A stretch of DNA of 64,000 nucleotides from Candidatus Cloacimonadota bacterium (GTDB lineage: Bacteria; Cloacimonadota; Cloacimonadia; Cloacimonadales; TCS61): positions 62,001 to 126,000 of the forward strand of contig JASUTE010000001.1 in NCBI GenBank assembly GCA_030445745.1. The letters are read 5' to 3'. This document shows positions 42,922 through 51,668 of the stretch, piece after piece. The first letter of the stretch is position 1; every line of letters begins with the position of its first letter. Both the position numbers and the translations under genes were made by a program. The notes beneath the pieces are model-generated. The model was not told the origin of the DNA and ran no database searches. It saw only the letters and a program-made list of their open reading frames with translations.

Positions 42922-44148
42922 ATGATGAAAAAAATACTAACAATTACAATAATAGTGTTAATAACCGTAAATACTTTTGCCTATTTCGATAATTTTTCGG
43001 AAAACCCTGCTCTATATGCAAGCCGCCAATATTTTGAATTTTACTTTCCTGGCTATTCCCATAATGTCAATGTATATAATTCTTTAATAAACTTAAGTGA
43101 TCTGAGTATGTTCGAAAAAGACCATCAGCTTACCAATTCCGAAAAAGAAACATTAACAGAACGGGATTTGGATCTGGATGCCTATATCGATTTTAAACCC
43201 CTAAGTTTTGGCTACCAAAATTGGAATCTGGATATAGCAGTTTATGGAAAGCTGAATGCTAATGTCTTAAAAAAAAAATATACTGAAATTATTTTTTATG
43301 GCAATGAAGATGAACATTATACTGCCAGCAGTGGTAAGGGGTCTTGGGGTATTTCTTTTGTAAAAACCAGAGCCTCTTATGCTTATGATAAATCTCTTCA
43401 ACTAAGTTTTATTCCGGAATCCATCACTAAATTCAAATATTGGGATAATACTGTGAATTATGTGCGAGAAATGCCAATATATGTAGGTGCGAATTTAAAC
43501 CTATACAATGCCTTAGCTTATGGTGAGGTAACCAAGAGCGAGCAAAAATTTGGTACCTGTACCGATAGCACCTACTACAACTACGATATGCAATTTATCT
43601 ATACAGATGACGAAACAGAATTGGCTAGCGCTGTTGGTTTTGGTTTGGGATTTAAAGCTAAACTTCCCGAAGGCTGGTTTCATTTTAGTGTAGATGACCT
43701 GTTTGCTGAGTGGGAATATTCCAACCTTGCTGGGGCAGAATACCAGGGAACTTATGTAGATTCACTACTCTACTTCGATGAGGATTATGAACCATTTGAC
43801 GATAGCGTGGAAAATGATTCTTTGCGGGTAGATTTTAAAAAAGTACATATAAAACCTACAATTGTGTGGGGAGTGCAGCATAGGTTGTATAAAAAAGTGC
43901 ACGGACTTTTTAAATATACCTCTTCCGATTATAAATGGGAAGGGACTGAATTCGGAATTTATATGAAGCCTCTTCCATGGCTACCTTTGCAAACCTCTGT
44001 TGGGTTTGGCGAAGATACTCGTTGGAATTTTGGATTGGGAATAGATTTAGCAAATTTCGAATATACAACTGCAATTACATTTATGAACGGCCTTTTTGCC
44101 AAATCACGGGGAATAGGTGTAAGTTCTGGAATAAAATTTAAATTTTAG
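42922..44148 (+). CDS. DUF5723-like outer membrane beta-barrel protein
   Basis: A 409-residue protein with a signal peptide (about 1-21) and a long run of amphipathic strands rich in Tyr, Phe and Trp. The terminal strand ends in Phe (GVSSGIKFKF). The N-terminal YFDNFSENPALYAS and the layout fit the DUF5723 barrel group seen in Bacteroidota-like bacteria. The first ATG after AGGAAG is at 42922 with a second at 42925; a GTG at 42919 is in frame. It is paired with the upstream lipoprotein. Confidence 0.65.
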   Translation: MMKKILTITIIVLITVNTFAYFDNFSENPALYASRQYFEFYFPGYSHNVNVYNSLINLSDLSMFEKDHQLTNSEKETLTERDLDLDAYIDFKPLSFGYQNWNLDIAVYGKLNANVLKKKYTEIIFYGNEDEHYTASSGKGSWGISFVKTRASYAYDKSLQLSFIPESITKFKYWDNTVNYVREMPIYVGANLNLYNALAYGEVTKSEQKFGTCTDSTYYNYDMQFIYTDDETELASAVGFGLGFKAKLPEGWFHFSVDDLFAEWEYSNLAGAEYQGTYVDSLLYFDEDYEPFDDSVENDSLRVDFKKVHIKPTIVWGVQHRLYKKVHGLFKYTSSDYKWEGTEFGIYMKPLPWLPLQTSVGFGEDTRWNFGLGIDLANFEYTTAITFMNGLFAKSRGIGVSSGIKFKF

Positions 44149-44156
44149 GAGGTTTT

Positions 44157-44336
44157 ATGCCAATTATCACAATGGAGAATGCAGGAGAATTAACCCTTCA
44201 GCAGAAGAAAGATTTAATTAAAAAATTCACCGATGCGGTTGTGGAAGTTACTAAAAAGCCAGCCTCAGCAGTTTATGTAAGAATCGATGAAGTGCCGCGT
44301 ACCAATTTTGGTATTGGAGGAAAAGCTTTAGATTAA
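44157..44336 (+). CDS. 4-oxalocrotonate tautomerase family protein
   Basis: A 59-residue protein starting MPIITMENAG; after Met removal the N-terminal Pro is the catalytic base of 4-OT-like tautomerases. The family block LTLQQKKDLIKKFTDAV, then KPASAVYVRIDEVP and NFGIGGK, all fit. An AGGAGG ribosome site precedes the ATG at 44157. It ends 4 nt inside the convergent VWA gene. The natural substrate is unknown. Confidence 0.9.
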   Translation: MPIITMENAGELTLQQKKDLIKKFTDAVVEVTKKPASAVYVRIDEVPRTNFGIGGKALD

Positions 44337-46285
44337 AGTAGTCCCCATTTACGGCGGAGAAACAGTTCTAAACAAAAACAGAATAAAAATAGAGCGATTA
44401 TATACCACTTTTTGTAAAGAGGTATTTGTTGCTCTATTTTTTGGGTTTTAATCTGGGCTTTCTGAATAGATAGCTGTTTAAGGTCATGGTAGACACTACC
44501 ATCACTGATATGGCTCACATAGTTCAAATTATTGCGATTGAAACCTAAATTGAATTTTTCCAATTGGGCCTTCTGCACAATAAATTCACCATTAGCCTGT
44601 AATTTATAGCGGTTATCTGAAACCTGAAATTTATAGTGCCCTGGCTCTAAGTTACCAGTAAAGTTAGCTACAAATCTATCTTGCTGTGGACTCATATAAA
44701 CTTGCGCTATTTTTTCGTCATCTTGGTTAAAAAGTTCTGCCTTAGCTTCCAAATCTTGAATTAAATTATAAGCTTCATCGTATGCTTGCAAAAATATATC
44801 TATCTCTTCACCTTGGATATAGCTATTTTGACTGGGATATGCAATAAATCTGTCGGTTTCGCTGCTACCAAGCCATTGCAAAATATCTGAAAAGAATTGA
44901 TGGAAATTGGCATTTTCCACTTCCATTTGCCACTGCCAAATATCGTGGAATAAAAATTCCAACACTTTGCCTTTGAAAAAATAATTAAACAAAATTGCTG
45001 GTGATTTCTGCTGATTGTTGAACTCAGCCAAAACCTGGCTCTGGGCTTTAGGCTTGGCAAAATAGTAGGCTAAAGGAGCAATTTTAACTTGTTGAGAACG
45101 CCAAAGCTGAAAAGTAGTGAATTGATCTGCCTCATTAGAAATCCGTACACTACTTTTGCGTGCTGACTTAAATGAACTTCCTAAAATCGTGCTAAACTCT
45201 GCTGCTAAAGGTTTACCTATACTCAAAAGTGAATTCCCGTTTTTTAGGAAGTTTTCTACAAAATCCAAATTTTCTATTTTTAAAGTTCCATTATTTATTA
45301 TTATCAAAACGTTAGTTTTAGCTAAATTTTCCGGTGAGAGTTGGAACGGATATTTTTCGGGAATAATGGTCTGATATTGCCAATTTTCTTGTCGTTTAAT
45401 ACAATCTTTCAAAAATTTCACATCCCAGTTAAGCTTATCGCTTAAAATTGTGATCTTAAAATCTCTTTTACTTACTTGCACAGCACCATAATAGAAATTA
45501 TTTTGTTCGTTTGTTTCGTTTATTTTTTCACTGCTTATCTTCACTGTTAAACGTTTTAATCCCGTTTCTTGAAAAGCATGCTCGAAATTTATTTTATCAA
45601 AACTTTTTTGAGAAAAATCACATTCTTTTTGAGCTACAGTTTTCCCATCTACCTGCAGTTCAACCTCTGCCATGCCTTTAAAATGGGAGGCTACTGCTGT
45701 AACCACTATCGGGTTAACTTCATCTTGCAGCGCTTTTGTATTGTGCTGCACTTCTTCTATACTCAAATCTTCATAAACCAAATTTTGATTTGGATAATAC
45801 ACATCTATGGGTATTTGTAAAGATTGTAATTGTTCTAACTCTTCATCTTGAAACCAGCCATCAGAGAATAACAGGATAGTTTTGGTATTAGATAAATCCT
45901 CCTGCTTTTGCAACTCAGCCATAGTTTTCAGCAGATAAGTTTTGTTGCTACTACCCTGTAATCCGTCGGCAAAAGTGTAGTTAACTACATTATAGTTTGC
46001 TTGCTTGTATTTTTTTTCTACTATTGGCTTAATGTTACTAAAATAGTTTCTCTTTTTTTCATCTATACTAGCTGAATTATCGGTTAATATTATTACTTTC
46101 TCGGGGTTAGAGCGCTTGCTTACATAATTCCAAATAGGATTAAGCAGAAATAAAAGTACAATGAAAAGTACTATTATTCGTAATGCCATTAGTAGATAAC
46201 GTTTTACTGGTGTTAGCTGTGGCGTTGTTTTCCTATAAAAAAGCCAACCAATTGCGAATGCTAATATCAATGCTAAAAAAATCAT
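44333..46285 (-). CDS. VWA-domain membrane protein
   Basis: A 650-residue protein with two N-terminal helices (about 2-14, 32-51), a VWA domain beginning VIILTDNSASIDEKKR (MIDAS DxSxS) and running to ALQDEVNPIVV, then beta-sandwich and amidotransferase-like regions, and a last helix at the C-terminus (about 628-643). It resembles the VWA proteins of the BatA/DUF-like aerotolerance group and the large C-terminal-glutamine-amidotransferase-fold membrane proteins of Bacteroidota and Planctomycetota. No function can be given. It overlaps the radical SAM gene (4 nt) and the convergent 4-OT gene. Confidence 0.75.
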   Translation of the reverse strand: MIFLALILAFAIGWLFYRKTTPQLTPVKRYLLMALRIIVLFIVLLFLLNPIWNYVSKRSNPEKVIILTDNSASIDEKKRNYFSNIKPIVEKKYKQANYNVVNYTFADGLQGSSNKTYLLKTMAELQKQEDLSNTKTILLFSDGWFQDEELEQLQSLQIPIDVYYPNQNLVYEDLSIEEVQHNTKALQDEVNPIVVTAVASHFKGMAEVELQVDGKTVAQKECDFSQKSFDKINFEHAFQETGLKRLTVKISSEKINETNEQNNFYYGAVQVSKRDFKITILSDKLNWDVKFLKDCIKRQENWQYQTIIPEKYPFQLSPENLAKTNVLIIINNGTLKIENLDFVENFLKNGNSLLSIGKPLAAEFSTILGSSFKSARKSSVRISNEADQFTTFQLWRSQQVKIAPLAYYFAKPKAQSQVLAEFNNQQKSPAILFNYFFKGKVLEFLFHDIWQWQMEVENANFHQFFSDILQWLGSSETDRFIAYPSQNSYIQGEEIDIFLQAYDEAYNLIQDLEAKAELFNQDDEKIAQVYMSPQQDRFVANFTGNLEPGHYKFQVSDNRYKLQANGEFIVQKAQLEKFNLGFNRNNLNYVSHISDGSVYHDLKQLSIQKAQIKTQKIEQQIPLYKKWYIIALFLFCFCLELFLRRKWGLL

Positions 46286-47256
46286 AGGTATTGTTTTGCT
46301 TTCTTCTTTTTAAAGCTAAAATAATTTGTCTTTGAACAGAGAGTTATTGGCAGTTTTGTTATATTTAATGTTTTTTTTAGAAATTTAGCATTTTTGTGGT
46401 TGAAACCAGTTAATAAAGAGATATATCGCGGATTTAAGAATAAAGTGTGATTTTTTTTATAGTTTCTAATAAGTTCTTGGCATAAAATGCGCCCTTTCAC
46501 TATTTCTCCCAAAGCAGGATGATATGGACCAGCGATCACTTCGTCGATATCGGAATGTAGTCCTATTTTTATTATCTGAATATTATTCTGAGAAAATTTT
46601 TCACTTGCTTCTGCACAAATCGTTATTGCTTCAGACAGTGATAAAGGTTTATAAGCTCCATTTTTATACAAATTCTCTAATTCTGTATTGGCAAGTACCA
46701 CAGTTGGGTAAAGGCGTACGTAACTTGGTTGTAGATTTGCAGTGATTTCTAATGTTTTTTCCCAGGTTGATGGCAGAAAACCCGGCAGACCTGGCATAAG
46801 TTGAATTCCAAGTTTAAAGCCATTTTCTTTTATCAATTGGCAGCTGGTCTGTGATGTTTGGGAATTATATCCACGCTTGCTAGCAGTTAAAACATCATCT
46901 GAAAAGCTTTGAATTCCCAATTCTATCACAGTTACTTTATTTTGGCGTAGATTTGCCAAAATCGATTCGTCGATAAAATCGGGACGGGTAGATATGCGAA
47001 TACCATTAAGCTTGGGAAGATAGGGTTGAACTAGAGCAAAATATTCCTTCTGTAAACTTAAAGGAAGGCTAGTGAAAGTACCTCCAAAAAAAGCTACCTC
47101 CTTCGTTGTTTCCAGGTTTTTTTTGCAAAAATCAGCTAATAACTGCTCAGCTTTTTCAAAATTAAAACCACTACTCTTTGTTATAGCTTTCTGATTGCAA
47201 TACAGACATTGGAAAGGGCAACCTTGATGTGTGATGAAGAGTGGTAGAATCTTCAT
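46282..47256 (-). CDS. Radical SAM protein, Elp3/HemN-like branch
   Basis: A 324-residue radical SAM enzyme. The iron-sulfur motif CxxxCxxC is at Cys13, Cys17 and Cys20 (QGCPFQCLYC), followed by AFFGGTFTSLP (SAM contact region), STRPDFID, ELGIQSFSD and QLMPGLPG. These features match the Elp3/coproporphyrinogen oxidase-like group that is often next to rnc in bacteria. It lacks the acetyltransferase domain of true Elp3, so the substrate is unknown. The gene abuts rnc. Confidence 0.85.
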   Translation of the reverse strand: MKILPLFITHQGCPFQCLYCNQKAITKSSGFNFEKAEQLLADFCKKNLETTKEVAFFGGTFTSLPLSLQKEYFALVQPYLPKLNGIRISTRPDFIDESILANLRQNKVTVIELGIQSFSDDVLTASKRGYNSQTSQTSCQLIKENGFKLGIQLMPGLPGFLPSTWEKTLEITANLQPSYVRLYPTVVLANTELENLYKNGAYKPLSLSEAITICAEASEKFSQNNIQIIKIGLHSDIDEVIAGPYHPALGEIVKGRILCQELIRNYKKNHTLFLNPRYISLLTGFNHKNAKFLKKTLNITKLPITLCSKTNYFSFKKKKAKQYL

Positions 47257-47990
47257 TATAGCTTTAATTTTGTACAGGCACTCTTAGCTGCCTGTTGCTG
47301 AGCTTCTTTCTTGCTATTGCCTTTGCCACTACCCCAAAGTTTTTGGTTAATGTAAACCTCTACGGTAAAAGTTTTATCGTGATCTGGCCCGTTTTCCGAA
47401 ATTATTTTGTATTCTGGTACTACCTGATACTTCGATTGAGTGAATTCCTGCAACTTGCTTTTATAATTGGTCATATCTTCTTCCGCAAGAGGGGATTTGT
47501 AATTTTTCACAATAAATTTATGGATAAAATCTGCCGCAGCTTTGATATCACTATCTAAATAGATGGCACAAATCAAAGCTTCCATAGCATCACCCAAAAT
47601 AGACCTGGAAAGACGGCCTCCATTTCTTGCAGCTTCAGAGCTAAGTAAAATATATTTTCCCAGATTAAATTCTTTAGCTTTTAATGCTAAAAATTTTCTA
47701 GAAACCAGTTTAGCTTTTAATTTAGAAAGATTTCCCTCGGTATAATGTGGAAATTTATTAAAGATAAATTCTGCTACTATTAAACCTAAAATAGAATCTC
47801 CTAAAAATTCCATTCTTTCAAAAGCAGAGTATTTTTCTTCTTTACTGTGGTAGGAAGTGTGCGTAAGTGCCGCTTTTAACAAAGAAGAATCGGTAAAATG
47901 ATAGCCGATAACTTCTTGCAATTGTTCTAAATTAGCAATTTCTTCGGTAGCTGTTTTATCCGAGATTAGCTGTTTTATTAAATTTTTCAA
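47256..47990 (-). CDS. rnc: Ribonuclease III
   Basis: RNase III cleaves double-stranded RNA in rRNA and mRNA processing. The 244-residue protein has an N-terminal extension of about 25 residues, the catalytic signature ERMEFLGDSILGLIVAEFIF, the second acidic patch LGDAMEALICAIYLDS, and a C-terminal double-stranded RNA binding domain (YKSKLQEFTQ, GSGKGNSKKEAQQQAA). It stands downstream of fabF, the common Gram-positive-like plsX-fab-acpP-rnc order. Confidence 0.96.
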   Translation of the reverse strand: MKNLIKQLISDKTATEEIANLEQLQEVIGYHFTDSSLLKAALTHTSYHSKEEKYSAFERMEFLGDSILGLIVAEFIFNKFPHYTEGNLSKLKAKLVSRKFLALKAKEFNLGKYILLSSEAARNGGRLSRSILGDAMEALICAIYLDSDIKAAADFIHKFIVKNYKSPLAEEDMTNYKSKLQEFTQSKYQVVPEYKIISENGPDHDKTFTVEVYINQKLWGSGKGNSKKEAQQQAAKSACTKLKL

Positions 47991-48003
47991 AACAAATAAA
48001 ATT

Positions 48004-48028
48004 GGAAGGACGGGATAACCGCCCTTCC
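48004..48028 (-). terminator. Hairpin between fabF and rnc
   Basis: A stem of nine pairs with one A-C mismatch (GGAAGG-A-CGG paired with CCG-C-CCTTCC on the plus strand) and a 5-nt loop. On the minus strand it is followed by AATTTTATTTG, a weak U tract. It may be a partial terminator after fabF or a processing stem in the rnc leader. Confidence 0.55.
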
Positions 48029-48035
48029 CATAGTT

Positions 48036-49277
48036 TTAATATTTTTTAAAGATTATTACCCCATTATGTCCACCAAATCCTAAAGAATTGCTGAGCGCAT
48101 AGGAAATTTCCAGATCATATTTACCTGAAATTGTATAGTCGAGATCGCAATCTGGATCGGGGTTTTCTAAATTAATAGTGGGGTGAATTTGCTGAGTTTG
48201 GATAGATTTACAACAAACTATTGCCTCTATACCGGCGGCTGCACCTAAAGTGTGGCCAACCATCGATTTAGTGGAATTTATTTTCAATTTATAAGCATGC
48301 TCTCCGAACACATTCTTTATAGAAGCTGTTTCAATTTTATCGTTCAATGGTGTAGAAGTTCCGTGAGCATTAACATAATCGATCATTTCTGGTTTTAACC
48401 CAGCATCTTGTAGAGCCATATTCATCGCTCTGGTTCCGCCTTCACCATCGGGAGCGGGTGCAGTAATATGGTAAGCATCACAGGAAGCACCGTAACCCAC
48501 TATTTCAGCATAGATTTTCGCTCCCCGCTTTTTAGCATGTTCCAATTCTTCCAAAACAAGTATTCCAGCTCCTTCAGCCAAAACAAAACCATCGCGTTCA
48601 GCATCGAAGGGGCGACAAGCTTTCTCAGGTTCATCATTACGGGTACTGATCGCCTTCATAGAAGTAAAACCAGCTAACGTAAGCGGTGTAACTGCAGCTT
48701 CTGAACCACCCGCAAGAATTATATCGGCATCTCCGTATTGAATAGAACGATAAGCTGTGCCTAAAGCATGGTTTGCTGAAGCACAGGCAGAAGTAATATT
48801 AAAATTTATTCCACGTAGTTTGTATTCAATAGCTACCTCTGCGGGAGAGGCGTTTGATATCATTTTAGGTACGAAGAATGGGCTAATCCTTTTGGGGCCT
48901 TTCGTCACCATTTTTCTTGCTTCAGTTTCGAAGGTATACATACCACCAATTCCAGAGGAAATAATAACTCCCGCTTTGTCTCTATTAAATTTTGCTTCCA
49001 ATAGTTTGGCATCTTGCAGAGCTTCTTTGGCAGCTACAAGAGCAAATTGGGTGTAACGGTCTAATTTTTTTATTCGTTTTCGTTCGAAATGATCTTTCGG
49101 ATCGAAGTGCTTTACCTTGCCTGCTATATGACTGGCATAATCATCGGTTATTTCAAAGCGTTCGATTCTTTTAATTCCGCTCTTGCCAGCTAATAAATTT
49201 TTCCATGTATCTTCGGTATTATCGCCTATGGCATTCAAGGTGCCTAATCCAGTAATAACAACCCTTCTTTTTGACAT
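48036..49277 (-). CDS. fabF: 3-oxoacyl-[ACP] synthase II
   Basis: FabF (KAS II) condenses malonyl-ACP with acyl-ACP in fatty acid elongation. The 413-residue protein has the nucleophile in TSACASANHAL (Cys165) and both catalytic His residues, in NAHGTSTPLND and MVGHTLGAAAG. It begins MSKRRVVITGLGTLNAIGD and has the C-terminal NSLGFGGHNG. It lies 74 nt after acpP, with a hairpin between them. Confidence 0.98.
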   Translation of the reverse strand: MSKRRVVITGLGTLNAIGDNTEDTWKNLLAGKSGIKRIERFEITDDYASHIAGKVKHFDPKDHFERKRIKKLDRYTQFALVAAKEALQDAKLLEAKFNRDKAGVIISSGIGGMYTFETEARKMVTKGPKRISPFFVPKMISNASPAEVAIEYKLRGINFNITSACASANHALGTAYRSIQYGDADIILAGGSEAAVTPLTLAGFTSMKAISTRNDEPEKACRPFDAERDGFVLAEGAGILVLEELEHAKKRGAKIYAEIVGYGASCDAYHITAPAPDGEGGTRAMNMALQDAGLKPEMIDYVNAHGTSTPLNDKIETASIKNVFGEHAYKLKINSTKSMVGHTLGAAAGIEAIVCCKSIQTQQIHPTINLENPDPDCDLDYTISGKYDLEISYALSNSLGFGGHNGVIIFKKY

Positions 49278-49312
49278 TTTTCAATACCCCTTTTTGTAGT
49301 AGATAAAATTTG

Positions 49313-49338
49313 GGTGGAGTCTATAAAGAAACTCCACC
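49313..49338 (-). terminator. Intergenic hairpin between acpP and fabF
   Basis: A perfect 8-bp stem GGTGGAGT/ACTCCACC with a 10-nt loop, followed on the minus strand by CAAATTTTATC. The U tract is weak, so this could be a leaky terminator or mRNA-stabilising stem that raises acpP over fabF. Confidence 0.5.
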
Positions 49339-49351
49339 ACATCAATGTTAA

Positions 49352-49585
49352 TTAGTTTAATTTTTCTTTTAGGAATTCTATAGCTTTTCCTACAGTGGTG
49401 AGTTTCTCAGCTTCTTCATCTTCAATATCGATGTCGAACTCTTCTTCAAATTTCATGATCAGTTCAACAGTATCCAGGGAATCTGCTCCCAGATCTTCGA
49501 TGAAATTAGCATCCATGGTAACTTCATTTTCGTCCACGCCTAATTCATCAACAATGATTTCTTTCACTTTTGCTGTTACATCCAT
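49352..49585 (-). CDS. acpP: Acyl carrier protein
   Basis: A 77-residue acidic protein with the phosphopantetheine attachment motif [13 protein letters not shown] (Ser in DSL) and the typical helix IEFLKEKL at the end. It carries growing acyl chains as thioesters. It lies between fabG (19 nt) and fabF. Confidence 0.99.
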   Translation of the reverse strand: MDVTAKVKEIIVDELGVDENEVTMDANFIEDLGADSLDTVELIMKFEEEFDIDIEDEEAEKLTTVGKAIEFLKEKLN

Positions 49586-49604
49586 TATTTCCTCCTAATT
49601 TAGA

Positions 49605-50345
49605 TTACATTACTAAGCCGCCATCTACGCAGATGGTCTGGCCGGTTATATAATTTGCTTCTTCAGAAGCTAAAAATAAACACAAATTAGCCACATCGTG
49701 GGGGGTACCCATACGATTCAAAGGAATTACTTCGGCATATTTGTCAATAACTTCTTGGGAAAGATTATCGGTCATCTCGGTTTTAATGAACCCAGGAGCA
49801 ATTGCATTAGCACGAATATTGCGACTGGCAAATTCTTTAGCAGTAGATTTAGTTAAAGCAATTATGCCTCCCTTAGAAGCTGCATAATTGGCTTGTCCAG
49901 CATTTCCCATAATTCCAATCACAGAGGCAATATTCAAAATAACGCCATTTTTCTGTTTCATCATATAACGACTTACCTTTTGGGTACAGTTGAAGGTTCC
50001 TTTTAAATTTACATTTATCACTGCATCCCAATCTTCCTCTTTCATTCTCATCATTAAGTTATCTTTGGTTATGCCAGCATTATTCACCAGTATATCAATC
50101 TGCTTAAACCTTTTATAGATCTGTTTAAAAATATCAGTGATCTGTTGGGAGTTGGTTACATCTGCAATATAACCAGTAGCATCTTCTTGCAATTTATTCA
50201 ATTTAGCCACAGCTTTGTCTATGCTATCTTGGTTTAAATCAAGGATTACAACTTTTGCTCCTTCAGAAGCAAATTTCTCAGCTATACTGTAACCTATACC
50301 ACGAGCACCACCTGTAATAACTGCTACTTTATTCTCTAATCGCAT
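49605..50345 (-). CDS. fabG: 3-oxoacyl-[ACP] reductase
   Basis: FabG reduces beta-ketoacyl-ACP with NADPH. The 246-residue short-chain dehydrogenase has GGARGIGYSIAEKFA (cofactor loop), NNAGITKDNLMMRM, the catalytic Tyr-Lys in NYAASKGG, the Ser in NIASVIG and the C-terminal TGQTICVDGGLVM. It lies between fabD and acpP. Confidence 0.97.
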   Translation of the reverse strand: MRLENKVAVITGGARGIGYSIAEKFASEGAKVVILDLNQDSIDKAVAKLNKLQEDATGYIADVTNSQQITDIFKQIYKRFKQIDILVNNAGITKDNLMMRMKEEDWDAVINVNLKGTFNCTQKVSRYMMKQKNGVILNIASVIGIMGNAGQANYAASKGGIIALTKSTAKEFASRNIRANAIAPGFIKTEMTDNLSQEVIDKYAEVIPLNRMGTPHDVANLCLFLASEEANYITGQTICVDGGLVM

Positions 50346-50358
50346 CCTTATTCCTTTT

Positions 50359-51660
50359 CTAATTTAGGGTTTTAAAAAATATATCCATCAATCTGCGGTT
50401 CATATCGGAAGTTTCTAAACCGCTCTCTTTTAATCTTTTCATAATGTTGAAAGCATATTCGAAATTTTCTTTATATTCTTCCAAGTCGGAATGGAATTTT
50501 GCTCGGTTTTCTATTGTGATATCGTAATCATTCTGAGAAATATAATCCAAAACTTTAATAATGGAAGCACGGGGTTTTAAATAGAAGTTTATAGGTTGTA
50601 GCTCCTCCGATAATTTATGATCGTTGTGGATCATTTTTTCTACCAGATCTTTCAGAACTACACTCAATTCATCTTTTTTGCTTGTCACCTTTTCTATGGA
50701 ATCATCGAACTTTTGTTTTAGGTTCTCAATAATTTTTGCTTTTACATCTTGCAAATCTTCCAATTTACTAAAGCTAATTACCTTTACCTTGCGGTTGATT
50801 TTGCGCATCATCCCTGACAGTACTTTTTGGGGACCAAATTCAATAAACAGGTCAACTCCCTGGTCTATCAAAAATTCCATTGATTCCAGCCATCTCACCG
50901 AAGATGTTACTTGCTGTGCCAGATTTTGTTTTATTTTTTTTATATCGATGGTAGGTTGTGCATCTACATTGGAAACCAAAGGAATATAGCTGGGGGTGAA
51001 GAAGATATTTTCCATCTCTTGGCTTAGCCAATCTGCCGCTTTTGCTATTAATGGCGAATGAAAAGGTCCTCCTACAACCAGTGGCACAATACGTTTAGCT
51101 CCTTCTGCTTTTGCCAGCTTGCAAGCTTCTTCTACACCAGTTTTACTGCCAGAAATAACTGTTTGTACAGGTGTATTGAAATTTGCTGCAATCACTGTAT
51201 CTTTTTGGGAAGCAAGTTCGCAGATTTCTTGCACTTTACTCGGCTTTAAACCAATAATTGCTGCCATACCATATGGTTTGCCTTCATTCGCTTCTATCAT
51301 AAATTGCCCACGTTTATATACTAAGTACATGGCATCTTCCAAGTTAAGTACATTGTTCGCGACTAAGGCAGAAAATTCTCCCAAGGAATGTCCAGCAACA
51401 AAATCTGGTTCCAAATCCAGCTCAGCTTGCAAAGTGCGCAGTGCAGCAATGCTATGGAAAAGAATAGCGGGCTGGGTAAAGCGAGTTTCTTTTAGCTTTT
51501 CTTCAGGGCCATTTATCATAATATCTGCTAAATTGATATCATTTTTTCTTTCGAAATTTTCCATAATCTTTTGTAGTTGTTCATTATTTTCTATGAAATC
51601 CTGAGCCATGCCCACATACTGGGCACCCTGTCCTGGGAAAATAAAAGCTATTTTAGACAT
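50359..51660 (-). CDS. fabD: Malonyl-CoA-ACP transacylase with a C-terminal extension
   Basis: FabD loads malonate on ACP. Residues 1-307 carry the family core: IFPGQGAQYVGMAQ (7-20), the nucleophile motif GHSLGEFSA (90-98; Ser92) and VGGPFHSPL (His201). Usual FabD ends near residue 310; here another 125 residues follow (about 308-433), with helix-like charged stretches (KKDELSVVLKDLVEKMIHND) and no match I recognise. The extension is in frame, ends before the fabG start, and shows no frameshift. It lies between fabH and fabG. Confidence 0.93.
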   Translation of the reverse strand: MSKIAFIFPGQGAQYVGMAQDFIENNEQLQKIMENFERKNDINLADIMINGPEEKLKETRFTQPAILFHSIAALRTLQAELDLEPDFVAGHSLGEFSALVANNVLNLEDAMYLVYKRGQFMIEANEGKPYGMAAIIGLKPSKVQEICELASQKDTVIAANFNTPVQTVISGSKTGVEEACKLAKAEGAKRIVPLVVGGPFHSPLIAKAADWLSQEMENIFFTPSYIPLVSNVDAQPTIDIKKIKQNLAQQVTSSVRWLESMEFLIDQGVDLFIEFGPQKVLSGMMRKINRKVKVISFSKLEDLQDVKAKIIENLKQKFDDSIEKVTSKKDELSVVLKDLVEKMIHNDHKLSEELQPINFYLKPRASIIKVLDYISQNDYDITIENRAKFHSDLEEYKENFEYAFNIMKRLKESGLETSDMNRRLMDIFFKTLN

Positions 51661-51668
51661 AATTCCTC

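Noticed and set aside
51119-51604. A 161-codon plus-strand open frame inside fabD
   Set aside because: It lies entirely within a well-supported gene on the other strand, with no ribosome site and no recognisable product. It is a shadow frame.
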